Positions 1 to 7,729 of a stretch of 51,095 nt of DNA are shown here, in pieces. The notes under the pieces are model-generated. The model ran no database searches. It had not been told where the DNA came from and saw only the letters and a list, made by a program, of their open reading frames with translations. This DNA comes from an uncultured Clostridia bacterium (lineage in GTDB: Bacteria > Bacillota > Clostridia > Christensenellales > Borkfalkiaceae). The position numbers were made by a program, and so were the translations under genes. The DNA lies in assembly GCA_947631465.1 (NCBI GenBank), contig CANRLK010000007.1, positions 1 through 51,095 on the forward strand. Reading direction: 5' to 3'. Positions within the stretch are counted from its first letter, which is position 1. Every line of letters starts with the position of its first letter.

Positions 1-3
1 AAA

Positions 4-26
4 AGGCGTGGCTTCACGCCACGCCT
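4..26. terminator. GC-rich hairpin at the window edge
   Basis: AGGCGTGGC and GCCACGCCT form a perfect 9-bp stem around the loop TTCAC. On the minus strand the stem runs straight into TTTT at the window edge; on the plus strand it is followed by AATTCTCTTT. It looks like an intrinsic terminator, but the gene it would serve is not identifiable here. Confidence 0.35.
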
Positions 27-80
27 AATTCTCTTTGAGCGGCGACTTACCTAAATTCCCTATGGGAACTACGGTAATGC

Positions 81-155
81 GCTCTCTTTATTCTTTTCAA
101 CAAGCGCAAAAGTCCTTGCCCAAAAAAGCCGCCCGATTTCGAGCGGCTTAAATTT
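81..155. repeat. 75-bp dispersed repeat ending in a hairpin, copy 1
   Basis: Nearly the same sequence recurs at 36498-36572: GCTCTCTTTATTC, then CAACAAGCGCAAAAGTC, then TTGCCCAAAA, then a GC-rich hairpin followed by TTAAATTT. In this copy the stem is AAGCCGC/GCGGCTT (126-132 with 143-149). The other copy differs on both arms but still pairs, which suggests a structured RNA end or terminator. No open reading frame is convincing here. Confidence 0.5.
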
Positions 156-169
156 CTGAGCCGCAAGCG

Positions 170-366
170 CCCCTTGGCTCCCCCTCTGAAATAGGGGGAG
201 CTGGCGCGAAGTGCCTGAGGGGGTGTCTCCTTATGTGCAAGGCTTGAATGCGACACACCCCTTTCGGCGCGCATTTGCGCGCCACTTTCCCCTCAAGGGG
301 ACAGCAAGAGACGGAGAAAGGCGCAAGGGCGCGCCGCTCCCACCCAGAGGGGGAGCCAAGAAAGAG
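170..366. repeat. Composite intergenic repeat (family A), copy 1
   Basis: The non-coding stretch before ligD's 3' end (about 1-438) is filled by modules that recur across the window. There is a right end of the type GGGGGAGCTGGCGCG...CTGAGGGGGTGTC, and an adjoining left end of the type ACACCCCTTTCGGCGCG...GCGCCACTTTCCCC followed by GGGGACAGCAAG. The outer ends are inverted (ACACCCC / GGGGTGT) and inner parts form small hairpins. Reading frames through it are not credible proteins. Confidence 0.6.
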
Positions 367-438
367 AGAGGTGCTTCGCGTCAGCCCCTCATAGAAAGAG
401 CCAAGTGGAGAGGTGTTCGCGCGTTGCTTTTTGCGCTC

Positions 439-2856
439 TTATTTCAGCTTCTGTTTCCTTTTTATCATAAAGAACTGTTTCCAAGGGTCGGGTGCGGATA
501 AAAAGTCCGCTGCATTTTTGACCGTCACATCCTGCGGGGCGATTTGATCGAGCTCATCCCAAGAAATGGGCATCGAGATCGGCGCATGCGCCCGCGCGCG
601 CACGCTGTAAGGCGCTACGCTCGTCGCCTTCGGACCGTTCCGCATATAGTCGAGAAAGATCTTCCCATGCCGCTCCTTTTTCGAAATATTTGAAGTAAAC
701 AGGTTTGGAAAACTTCTTTCCGCGAGAAGCGCGACTTTTTTCGCAAAATCGCGAAACTTCGTCTGTCCGCCTCCGCTTTCAAGCGGCACAACGAGGTGAT
801 ACCCCTTCCCGCCGCTCGTTTTGAGAAACGCTTCGAGCCCAAGTCCCGTCAAGATCTTTCTCAGTTCCCTTGCGCCCGTGCGCACCGCGGATAGGGGAAG
901 CGTTTCGTCGGGGTCGAGGTCGAATACCATCACGTCGGGGCGTTTCGCGTCCTTTCCGCTCGCGCGAAGGTGGAACTCCACCGCATTGTACTGCACGAGC
1001 GACATGAGCCCCGCCTTGCCCGTAATAAAAAATTCCGCATCGTCGCCTGCTGCCGTGAACCCAACGCCGCGAAAACTCCCTTCCAAATGCTTTCGGAAAA
1101 ACCGCTCGCCCTCGATCCCCGAAGGACAGCACACTAAGCTCAAAATCCGCTCTTTCATATAGGGGAGCATCCGCTGCGCCGCCGCCTCATAGTACCTCGC
1201 AAGATCGCGCTTTGTGATCTTGTCCTTCGGAAACATCAGCTTCTCCCCGTGCGTCAATTTCACTCCGCAAAACACGTCGGTTTTCGGCGTTTTTATTGCA
1301 TTTTCATCGCTTTTCGAAGCCCGTTTCTTCGATTCTTTTTCCGATGTTTCCGTTTCCCAAACGACTTCGCGCGGCGGCTTATCCCGCCGAAGTCCCAAAA
1401 AGCTCGCCTGCCGCAGCAGCCCGCTCGATGTGCGCTCGGCAAATTCCACCTCGGCAAGCAGTTTGGGCGTTGCAAAACGTGCATTCTTTTCCTTGACCGC
1501 ATTTTCGAAGGGCGAAGTCTTTCGCTTCGTCTTATCGAGCGTCTTTTGAAGTTCTTGTTTCTCGGTTTGAGAAAACCCCGTTCCGACCTTTCCCGCAAAT
1601 TTCAGAACGCCGCCCTCATAGCAGCCGAGGAGCAAGGACGAGAGCCCGCCCGTTTCATTGACCGTGTAGCCCCCGATCACGAACTCCTGACGGCGGCGGA
1701 ATTTGAGCTTTTGCCAATCCCCGTTGCGCGACGGGGCGTATTTGGAATTTGCGCGTTTTGCGACGATCCCTTCCATGCCCGTTTGCATGATCGCCGCCTG
1801 TTCGCGCGCCGTCATGTGCGTCGTGTGCGAGGAATAGGAAAGCGGCGCGCCCCGTTCTATCCCGCGCAACAAAGAAGAGAGCCGCTCTTTGCGGTCGAGC
1901 AGGGGACGATCCCGAAGATCTTCGCCGTCGAGCGAGAGAAGATCGAACAGAACATAACAAATGCCGTCGTTTCCCTTTTTTTGTTTCAAGTGCGCTTGGA
2001 GCGCGGAAAAGTCGGGTACGCCGTTCTTGCCCGCATAGACCATCTCGCCGTCAACGACCGCGGCGCGTTCTTTCAAGAGCGTTTCAAGCGCGTCTTTCAC
2101 GGCGGGGAAGGAATGCGTGCAGTCGTGCCCGTTCCGCGTTTTCAAGACCGCGTTTCCGTTCTCAATAAAGCCGAGCGTGCGGTGTCCGTCGTATTTCAGT
2201 TCATACAGCCACCCTTCGCCCGTCGGAAGCGTTTCGCACGGTTTTGCAAGCATCACGTTTGCCGTGTGAAAGGGGTTGGTCTGCCCCTGTTTTGCGATCT
2301 CCTTCAAGGTCTTGTTGGTCTTGACCGAGCGCGTAAAGCGCGAAACAGAGGGGGAGTCTTTCTCATATTCGTCGTGTTCTTTGATGAGCAGCCACGCGTC
2401 GTTTTTCTCGCCGTCCTTGGGCTTCATGCGGACGAGCGTCCAATTGCCTTTGAGGCGTTTTCCGTCCAAGAAGAATTTGAGCGAGCCCTCTTTGAGCCCT
2501 TTTGCGGGCGAAAAGCGGGGAAGCCACTCGCCCTCGTCCCAGAGCATGACCGTCCCGCCGCCGTATTCGCCCTTGGGGATGATCCCTTCGAAGTCCATGT
2601 AGTCGACGGGATGATCTTCGACCCGCATCGCGAGCCGCTTATCCTTGGGCGAGAATGAAGGACCTTTGGGCACTGCCCAGCTCAATGCGACCCCGCCGTA
2701 TTCGAGCCGAAGATCGAAATGCTCCGCCCGCGCGCTGTGCCGCTGGACGCAAAATCTCAGCCGTTTTGCTCCGCGCCTTGGGGAGAGCGTGCCTGCGGGC
2801 TCTTGCGTCACCGTAAAATCCCGCTTGCTTTGATAATCCGAAAGTTTTCGTGCCAT
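439..2856 (-). CDS. ligD: Multifunctional NHEJ DNA ligase LigD
   Basis: ATP-dependent ligase that, with Ku, repairs double-strand breaks by bacterial non-homologous end joining. The 805 residues carry three domains in the order phosphoesterase - ligase - polymerase. The N-terminal 3'-phosphoesterase (about 25-170) shows HFDLRLE and IPKGEYGGG. The ligase core (about 205-510) shows the adenylation motif KYDG, VDGEM, EGIVAKR and LKFRRR. The C-terminal primase-like polymerase (about 540-800) shows FDLDPD and TSGGKGYHLVVP. The start is the ATG opening MARKLSDYQS. No clear Shine-Dalgarno precedes it. A weak TTGATA-18-TAACCT promoter would put the transcript start almost at the ATG. It is divergent from ku. 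In B. subtilis the equivalent pair protects spores; whether that applies here is inference. Confidence 0.95.
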   Translation of the reverse strand: MARKLSDYQSKRDFTVTQEPAGTLSPRRGAKRLRFCVQRHSARAEHFDLRLEYGGVALSWAVPKGPSFSPKDKRLAMRVEDHPVDYMDFEGIIPKGEYGGGTVMLWDEGEWLPRFSPAKGLKEGSLKFFLDGKRLKGNWTLVRMKPKDGEKNDAWLLIKEHDEYEKDSPSVSRFTRSVKTNKTLKEIAKQGQTNPFHTANVMLAKPCETLPTGEGWLYELKYDGHRTLGFIENGNAVLKTRNGHDCTHSFPAVKDALETLLKERAAVVDGEMVYAGKNGVPDFSALQAHLKQKKGNDGICYVLFDLLSLDGEDLRDRPLLDRKERLSSLLRGIERGAPLSYSSHTTHMTAREQAAIMQTGMEGIVAKRANSKYAPSRNGDWQKLKFRRRQEFVIGGYTVNETGGLSSLLLGCYEGGVLKFAGKVGTGFSQTEKQELQKTLDKTKRKTSPFENAVKEKNARFATPKLLAEVEFAERTSSGLLRQASFLGLRRDKPPREVVWETETSEKESKKRASKSDENAIKTPKTDVFCGVKLTHGEKLMFPKDKITKRDLARYYEAAAQRMLPYMKERILSLVCCPSGIEGERFFRKHLEGSFRGVGFTAAGDDAEFFITGKAGLMSLVQYNAVEFHLRASGKDAKRPDVMVFDLDPDETLPLSAVRTGARELRKILTGLGLEAFLKTSGGKGYHLVVPLESGGGQTKFRDFAKKVALLAERSFPNLFTSNISKKERHGKIFLDYMRNGPKATSVAPYSVRARAHAPISMPISWDELDQIAPQDVTVKNAADFLSAPDPWKQFFMIKRKQKLK

Positions 2857-2949
2857 AGAACTTAGGTTACGGAATTTTGCGGCGTTTTATCAAGGGGGAG
2901 GGTGATAATTTGACCGAAAGAAGGCAAACTGATGGACGGGAGGGAGTTT

Positions 2950-3795
2950 ATGGCAGTCGTACAAAAGGGGGCGATCTCGTTCGGGCTCGTGTATATCCCC
3001 GTCAGCATGTATACGGCGACGCAGGACAGCGACGTCGCGTTTCATCAATTGCATAAGGCGGACAAGTCGCGGATCCGCTATAAAAAGGTATGCGCGCATT
3101 GCGGGAAAGAGGTCGAGGCGAAGGACATCGTCCGCGGCTTTGAATACGCAAAGGACCAATACGTCGTCGTCACGGACGAGGAGATCGAGAAGATCAAGAC
3201 CGAAAAGGACAGGACGATCACGATTTTGAGCTTTGTCTCGCTCGATGAGATCGCACCTGTCTATTATGATCGGGCGTATTATATTGTACCGCAGAAGGGC
3301 GGGGGCAAGGCGTTGGAGCTGTTGCGGAGCGCGATGAAGGAGATGGGGCGCGCCGCGCTCGGCAAGACGGTCATCGCAAACTCGGAGAAGATGATCGTGC
3401 TCATCCCGCGCGAAGAGGGAATGCTCGCGCAGACATTGCTCTTTCAAAGCGACGTCAAGGAGATCCCCGTCGATTACGAGCGTCCCAAGCCCCAAGACGG
3501 GGAGATGGCGATGGCGAAGCAGCTCATCAAGAGCATGGAAGCGCCGTTCACGCCCGAAAAGTACAAGGACGAGTTCCAGGAGAAGCTCAAAAAGCTCATC
3601 GCGGGCAAGATCGAGGGAAAGACGTTCTCCGTTCCCAAGGACGAAAAGCCCGCTGCGGTGCTGGATCTTCTCGAAGCGCTCAAACAAAGCGTCCAAAACG
3701 CCGAAAAGGGGACGGCAAAGGGCGCGTCGCAAAAGTCCGCGAAAAAACCCGCGCCCGCGCGAAGAGCTTCCAAAGCGACCAAGAAAGAAGCATAA
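2950..3795 (+). CDS. ku: NHEJ end-binding protein Ku
   Basis: Homodimeric ring protein that threads onto DNA ends and recruits LigD. The family opening KGAISFGLVYIPV is at the N-terminus, followed by the Ku core with CAHCGKEV, DEIAPVYYD and VLIPREEGMLAQTL. The tail from about residue 245 is rich in Lys, Ala and Ser, like the basic extensions of many bacterial Ku proteins that bind DNA and LigD. I chose the ATG at 2950 because GGAGG lies 6 nt before it; an in-frame ATG at 2932 is an alternative adding 6 residues. It is divergent from ligD with about 90 bp between them. Confidence 0.95.
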   Translation: MAVVQKGAISFGLVYIPVSMYTATQDSDVAFHQLHKADKSRIRYKKVCAHCGKEVEAKDIVRGFEYAKDQYVVVTDEEIEKIKTEKDRTITILSFVSLDEIAPVYYDRAYYIVPQKGGGKALELLRSAMKEMGRAALGKTVIANSEKMIVLIPREEGMLAQTLLFQSDVKEIPVDYERPKPQDGEMAMAKQLIKSMEAPFTPEKYKDEFQEKLKKLIAGKIEGKTFSVPKDEKPAAVLDLLEALKQSVQNAEKGTAKGASQKSAKKPAPARRASKATKKEA

Positions 3796-3812
3796 GCGCG
3801 AATCAACGAAAG

Positions 3813-3846
3813 ATCTCTCCGCTCAAAACAGCGGGGAGATTTTTTT
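3813..3846 (+). terminator. Intrinsic terminator after ku
   Basis: ATCTCTCCGCT pairs with AGCGGGGAGAT (11 bp with one G-T) across a 6-nt loop and is followed directly by TTTTTT. It sits 18 nt after the ku stop and separates ku from the copper locus. Confidence 0.85.
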
Positions 3847-3908
3847 ACGCTTTGAAAATCATACTCGAAAAATTTTTTCGCAAACTTGAAAAATCTTGCT
3901 TCAAAGGC

Positions 3909-3967
3909 TTGACAAATACCTCGTCGGGGTATATAATCTCTTCTCGGAAGTACCCGTTGGGGGTATC
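3909..3967 (+). promoter_or_regulatory. csoR-copA promoter with two CsoR-type operators
   Basis: TTGACA (3909-3914), a 17-nt spacer and TATAAT (3932-3937) form a consensus sigma-A promoter. An inverted ATACC...GGGGTAT lies within the spacer and runs into the -10. A second, TACCC-GTTG-GGGGTA, lies at about 3951-3966 in the leader. Both resemble the G-tract pseudo-palindromes bound by CsoR, so apo-CsoR should block transcription and Cu(I) should relieve it. RBS AAAGGAAA precedes csoR. Confidence 0.8.
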
Positions 3968-3981
3968 ATAAAAGGAAATCT

Positions 3982-4275
3982 ATGGAACACTGCAACTGCA
4001 AAAAAACGACGCAGAGGACTGCGGAAGAGAAGAAAATGCTCTCCTCGCGCATCAACCGCATTTCGGGGCAGCTTCTCGGCGTCAAACGCATGATCGACGA
4101 GGACCGCTACTGCGACGACATCCTCATCCAGCTTGCGGCGATCGACAAGTCCATCCGCAGCCTCTCCGCCGTCATCTTGGAAAAGCACATGCACACCTGT
4201 CTCATCGAAAACATCAAGACGGGCAATTTCGACGCCGTCGATGAGATCGTCGATCTCTTCAAACGTTTTCAATAA
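3982..4275 (+). CDS. csoR: Copper-sensing repressor CsoR
   Basis: Small all-helical repressor of the CsoR/RcnR family (97 residues, usual size). The Cu(I) ligand set is visible: Cys in DRYCDDIL, then His and Cys in EKHMHTC, matching the C-H-C pattern of true copper sensors rather than the nickel or persulfide branches. The RINRISGQLLGVKRMI helix is the DNA-binding face of the family. The N-terminal CNCKK adds two further cysteines. It is first in an operon with copA, 45 nt upstream, behind a promoter holding two matching operators, which fits copper-inducible autoregulation. Confidence 0.93.
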   Translation: MEHCNCKKTTQRTAEEKKMLSSRINRISGQLLGVKRMIDEDRYCDDILIQLAAIDKSIRSLSAVILEKHMHTCLIENIKTGNFDAVDEIVDLFKRFQ

Positions 4276-4320
4276 TGGATAGGAAGGTTCGCTTCGGGGA
4301 AGGCTGAAAAGGAGGAAAGC

Positions 4321-6768
4321 ATGAAAAAACGGTATTCGGTCACGGGCATGACGTGCGCGGCGTGCGCGTCGGGCATCGAGCGCACGGTCAAAAAACTTCA
4401 TGGCGTTTCCGAGTGCTCGGTCTCGCTCATGGGGGAGAGCATGGACGTTACGTTCGACGAGTCCGTCCTCTCCGATGAAAAGATCAAGGGCGCGGTTTTT
4501 GCGCTCGGCTACGGCGCGTACGATTTCGGCAAGGCTCCCCAAAAGAAAAAAACCGTCTCGCCGCTCTTCGTGCGCTTTCTCATCTCCCTCGTCCTGCTCC
4601 TTCCGCTCATGTATTTCTCGATGGGGCACATGCTCCGCCTTCCCGTGCCGCACGGCTGGCTCAACCACGGCTTTCAGCTCGGACTTACGACGGCGATCTT
4701 ACTCGTCAACTACAAATTCTTCACGAGCGGCTTCCGCGCGGCGTTCCGTCTCGTGCCAAACATGGACACCCTCATCACGGTCGGCGCGCTCGTCTCCTAC
4801 ATTTACAGCATTGTGATCTCCATCCAAGACCCCATGGCGCACGATCTCTTCTTTGAATCCGCCGCCATGATCGTCACCCTTGTCTGTCTTGGCAAGTGGC
4901 TCGAAGATCGGTCCAAGAAAAAGACGGGCAGGGAGATCGAAAAGCTCATGTCCCTTGCGCCCGACGTCGTGACCGTGGAGCGGGATGGCGAAGAGGTCAA
5001 ACTTCCGCTTTCCGACGTCAAGCAGGGCGATGTCGTCCTCGTTCGGCAGGGCGAATCGATCGCGGTGGACGGGACGGTCCTTTCGGGACACGCGTTTGCC
5101 GATCAAGCGGCGATCACGGGCGAAAGTCTGCCCGTCGAGCTCACGGAAGGGAGCAAGGCGATGAGCGCGTCGCTCGTCATGAACGGCTTTTTGAAGATCC
5201 GCGCCGAAAAAGTCGGCGAAGATACCATGCTCGCGGGCATTATCCGCATGGTCCAAGAGGCGGGAGCGAGCAAAGCGCCCATTCAAAAGCTCGCCGATAA
5301 AGTCGCCGCCGTCTTTGTGCCCGCTGTCATTTGCCTTGCACTCATCACCTTTTGCGCTTGGTTCTTTTCAACATACGATTTGAGCCGCGCGATCAACTAC
5401 GGCGTGAGCGTCGTCGTCATCTCCTGTCCGTGCGCGCTGGGGCTTGCGACCCCCGTTGCGATCATGGCGGCGACGGGCAGAGGCGCTTCGCTCGGCATTC
5501 TGTATAAAAATGCGGAGGCGCTCCAAAAAGCCGCGACCGTACACGAGGTCATGCTCGACAAGACCGCGACGATCACCGAAGGAAAGCCCAAGGTCGTCTG
5601 CTTCGAAGGGGACGAGGAGGCGAAGAAGATCGCCTTTGCGCTCGAAACCAAGCTCAACCATCCGCTTGCGCAGTGCATTGCCGGGTTTTGCGGGGACGGC
5701 TTCGAGGCGCAAAACGTCGAATACGTCACGGGACAGGGCGCGGTCGGCTCGGTCGAGGGCAAGACCTATCTTCTCGGCAACGAGCGCATGATGCAGCTCC
5801 ACGGCGTCAAGTTCCAAGAGAAGTTAGAGACGTTCGAAACGCTCTCGAAAGAGGGCAAGACGGTGCTGTTTTTGGCGGACGGGGAGAAGGTGCTCGCCCT
5901 GTTTGCGCTGTCGGATACCTTGAAAGAGGGGAGCAAAGAGGCGATCGCTCGGCTTTTGGAGATGGGCTGTATGCCCGTCATGCTCACGGGCGACAATCGG
6001 GCGGTCGCAAGCCATATCGCAAAAGAGGCGGGATTTTTGCCGTATGAGAGTAGTGTGCTCTCGGAACTTCTGCCCGAGGACAAACTTCGCTTCGTCAAGG
6101 AGACGCGCGAGGAAAACGAGCGGAAAAAGCGGGAACTTCGCTCGGCAAAGCGGGCAAACCGCTATGTCGCGATGGTCGGGGACGGTATCAACGACGCGCC
6201 TGCGTTGAAGGAAGCGGACGTCGGGATCGCGATGGGCAGCGGCACGGACGTGGCGATCGAGAGCGCGGACGCGGTGCTCGTGAGCGGAGATCTGAGAGCG
6301 CTGCCGCGCGCCTTCGCTCTTTCGAGAAAGACGATGCGTATCATCAAACAAAACCTGTTCTGGGCGTTCTTTTACAATTGCATCGGCATTCCGTTCGCGG
6401 CGGGCGCATTTGTCTTTGCGGGCGTGAGCCTCAACCCGATGTATGCGGCGGCGGCGATGAGTTTATCGTCCCTGTTCGTCGTTTCGAACGCCCTGCGGCT
6501 TACGAGATTCGGAAAAATAAAAGGCGAAAAACGCCAAAAAGGAGAAAATAAAATGCAAAAAACTTTGAAGATCGAAGGCATGATGTGCGAACATTGCACG
6601 AAGCACGTCACGGAAGCGCTCGAAAAGATCGAGGGCGTGGAACAAGCGGTGGTGACGCTCGGAAAGCACAAGAAACCCGGCGAAGCGGTCGTCACGCTCC
6701 AAAAAGAAGTGGACGATCAGGTTTTAAGAGACGCCGTCTCCGCCGCGGGATATACGGTCGTCGCGTAA
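4321..6768 (+). CDS. copA: Cu(I)-exporting P1B-type ATPase CopA with C-terminal CopZ-like domain
   Basis: Membrane ATPase that exports Cu(I), 815 residues. Order: N-terminal metal-binding domain with GMTCAACA (9-16); transmembrane helices; actuator GESLPVE; CPC in the membrane at about 370; phosphorylation loop; NHPLAQ; LTGDN; VGDGINDAP; and the MSLSS helix near the end of the transporter. The phosphorylation loop reads DKTAT (413-417) where the family normally has DKTGT. After a short basic linker, residues 745-815 form a second metal-binding domain (GMMCEHC) like the chaperone CopZ. The linker contains a GGAG site and an in-frame ATG (6553), so this may be a gene fusion that still yields free CopZ. 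RBS AAGGAGGAAAGC supports the start. Confidence 0.93.
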   Translation: MKKRYSVTGMTCAACASGIERTVKKLHGVSECSVSLMGESMDVTFDESVLSDEKIKGAVFALGYGAYDFGKAPQKKKTVSPLFVRFLISLVLLLPLMYFSMGHMLRLPVPHGWLNHGFQLGLTTAILLVNYKFFTSGFRAAFRLVPNMDTLITVGALVSYIYSIVISIQDPMAHDLFFESAAMIVTLVCLGKWLEDRSKKKTGREIEKLMSLAPDVVTVERDGEEVKLPLSDVKQGDVVLVRQGESIAVDGTVLSGHAFADQAAITGESLPVELTEGSKAMSASLVMNGFLKIRAEKVGEDTMLAGIIRMVQEAGASKAPIQKLADKVAAVFVPAVICLALITFCAWFFSTYDLSRAINYGVSVVVISCPCALGLATPVAIMAATGRGASLGILYKNAEALQKAATVHEVMLDKTATITEGKPKVVCFEGDEEAKKIAFALETKLNHPLAQCIAGFCGDGFEAQNVEYVTGQGAVGSVEGKTYLLGNERMMQLHGVKFQEKLETFETLSKEGKTVLFLADGEKVLALFALSDTLKEGSKEAIARLLEMGCMPVMLTGDNRAVASHIAKEAGFLPYESSVLSELLPEDKLRFVKETREENERKKRELRSAKRANRYVAMVGDGINDAPALKEADVGIAMGSGTDVAIESADAVLVSGDLRALPRAFALSRKTMRIIKQNLFWAFFYNCIGIPFAAGAFVFAGVSLNPMYAAAAMSLSSLFVVSNALRLTRFGKIKGEKRQKGENKMQKTLKIEGMMCEHCTKHVTEALEKIEGVEQAVVTLGKHKKPGEAVVTLQKEVDDQVLRDAVSAAGYTVVA
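6541..6768 (+). other. Nested in-frame start for a CopZ-like copper chaperone
   Basis: GGAG at 6541-6544, an 8-nt spacer and ATG at 6553 lie in frame within copA. Translation from here would give a 71-residue protein starting MQKTLKIEGMMCEHC, the size and fold of CopZ. The preceding codons read as lysine-rich linker that looks like translated intergenic DNA, with a small GGCG/CGCC hairpin at 6523-6535. The nested product is an inference. Confidence 0.4.
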
Positions 6769-6776
6769 GACTAAGG

Positions 6777-7000
6777 CACACCCCCTCAGTCACGCAAGAA
6801 TGCGTGACAGCTCCCCCTCAAAGGGGGCGCCGAGGGGGTGGGCGAGCCTCGCGCCTCTCTCTTGCTGTCCCCTACAAGGGGAAAGTGGCGCGCGAATGCG
6901 CGCCGAAAGGGGTGTACCGCAAACGAGCTTGTAAATAAGGTGACCCCCTCAGTCTCGCTTCGCTCGCCAGCTCCCCCTTTTTCAAAGGGGCAGCCATAAT
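6777..7000. repeat. Composite intergenic repeat (family A), copy 2
   Basis: Fills most of the 0.5-kb gap between copA and arsR. It opens with ACACCCCCTCAGTCACGC and a short hairpin (CACGCAAGAATGCGTG), then AGCTCCCCCTCAAAGGGG. Next come TTGCTGTCCCC and GGGGAAAGTGGCGCGCG with an internal GCGCG/CGCGC hairpin, closing on GAAAGGGGTGT. A second partial right end follows at 6942-6993. From 7001 to about 7230 I see no gene or clear signal. Confidence 0.6.
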
Positions 7001-7231
7001 AAAGATTTGCCCTTTATTATAAATGATGTGCGTTAGGCGGAATTGACTTCCGCCGTGCGCGACTCAATTTGCGAGCAGCCGTACGCTGATTGTCCGAAGA
7101 AGCGGATATGGACAGAAACTCAATTGATGACCTAAGTCAGTTTCCTCGAACAAAAGATTTCAAGCGTAGCGCAGAAAGGCTTTTGTTCGAAAAAATTTCG
7201 TTTTTCGTCAAAATCGCGCAAAATTTCAGGC

Positions 7232-7253
7232 AAATGATATGGTATCCTCATTT
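7232..7253 (+). promoter_or_regulatory. Candidate operator upstream of the ArsR-family gene
   Basis: AAATGA and TCATTT form an inverted repeat separated by 10 nt, 28 nt before the arsR start. ArsR proteins usually bind an imperfect palindrome overlapping their own promoter. No strong -35/-10 pair could be fixed here, so this is tentative. Confidence 0.3.
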
Positions 7254-7281
7254 TATCACACTTCAAAAAAAGGGGGAAATC

Positions 7282-7620
7282 ATGTCGGAAACCTTACTGC
7301 TCGACAGGCGCACGCAAAGCCTCATCGAGGGCTGTGTCCCGAGCGGGGAAGTGCTCTCCTCGCTCGTCAAGTTCTTTTCGGTCTTTTCGGATGCGACACG
7401 CCTCAGGATCCTGTCCGCGCTCTCCATCTCGGAAATGTGCGTCACGGACCTTTCGCTCGTGCTCGGCATCAACCAGACCACCGTCTCGCACCAGCTCCGC
7501 TATCTCAAAGACGCGGGCATCGTCGAGATGCAGCGGCACGGGAAGATTATCTTTTATGCGACCAAGGGCTCGATCGTCGGCGACGTGCTGCTCAAAGGGG
7601 TCGAATTTTTGGGATTTTGA
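7282..7620 (+). CDS. ArsR/SmtB-family winged-helix regulator
   Basis: 112-residue regulator with the family core FFSVFSDATRLRILSAL (helix 2-3), EMCVTDLSLVLGINQTTVSHQLRYL (helix-turn-helix) and the wing GIVEMQRHGKIIFYA. The metal-site helix reads EMCVTDL, with one cysteine where CadC/ArsR sensors have CxC, so the inducer cannot be named and may not be a metal. The ATG at 7282 follows AGGGGGAAATC; a longer frame back to 7090 has no RBS and is unlikely. No transporter gene is adjacent, so it is either autoregulatory or acts elsewhere. It lies 109 nt before uvrC, which has its own promoter. Confidence 0.85.
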   Translation: MSETLLLDRRTQSLIEGCVPSGEVLSSLVKFFSVFSDATRLRILSALSISEMCVTDLSLVLGINQTTVSHQLRYLKDAGIVEMQRHGKIIFYATKGSIVGDVLLKGVEFLGF

Positions 7621-7638
7621 ATTTTTCTTTGCTCTTTG

Positions 7639-7677
7639 CGCCCGCGGGCTCGTGCCTTCGGGCGTAAAAAATTTTTT
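7639..7677 (+). terminator. Probable terminator after the ArsR-family gene
   Basis: CGCCCG (7639-7644) pairs with CGGGCG (7659-7664) across a 14-nt loop, followed by TAAAAAATTTTTT. It ends the arsR unit just before the uvrC promoter. Confidence 0.5.
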
Positions 7678-7694
7678 CCGTGTTCGTTTTTTCC

Positions 7695-7723
7695 TTGAAA
7701 AACAAGAAATTATCGTGTATAAT
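7695..7723 (+). promoter_or_regulatory. uvrC operon promoter, leaderless geometry
   Basis: TTGAAA (7695-7700), 17-nt spacer, TATAAT (7718-7723). The uvrC ATG begins at 7730, only 6 nt after the -10, so the predicted transcript starts at or next to the start codon. There is no room for a Shine-Dalgarno. Confidence 0.75.
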
Positions 7724-7729
7724 AGGGAT

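Noticed and set aside
211..501. Short proteins read through the family A and B repeats
   Set aside because: Frames are inconsistent between copies of the same repeat and lack RBSs.
1249..2658. Long open frame opposite ligD on the plus strand
   Set aside because: It is antisense to a well-supported ligase, lacks motifs and is a by-product of GC-rich codon bias.
7090..7281. N-terminal extension of the ArsR-family regulator
   Set aside because: No RBS at 7090, the extension does not resemble ArsR proteins, and a good RBS precedes the ATG at 7282.
7334..7729. Extended N-terminus for UvrC
   Set aside because: It runs through arsR in another frame and its terminator; UvrC homology begins at 7730.
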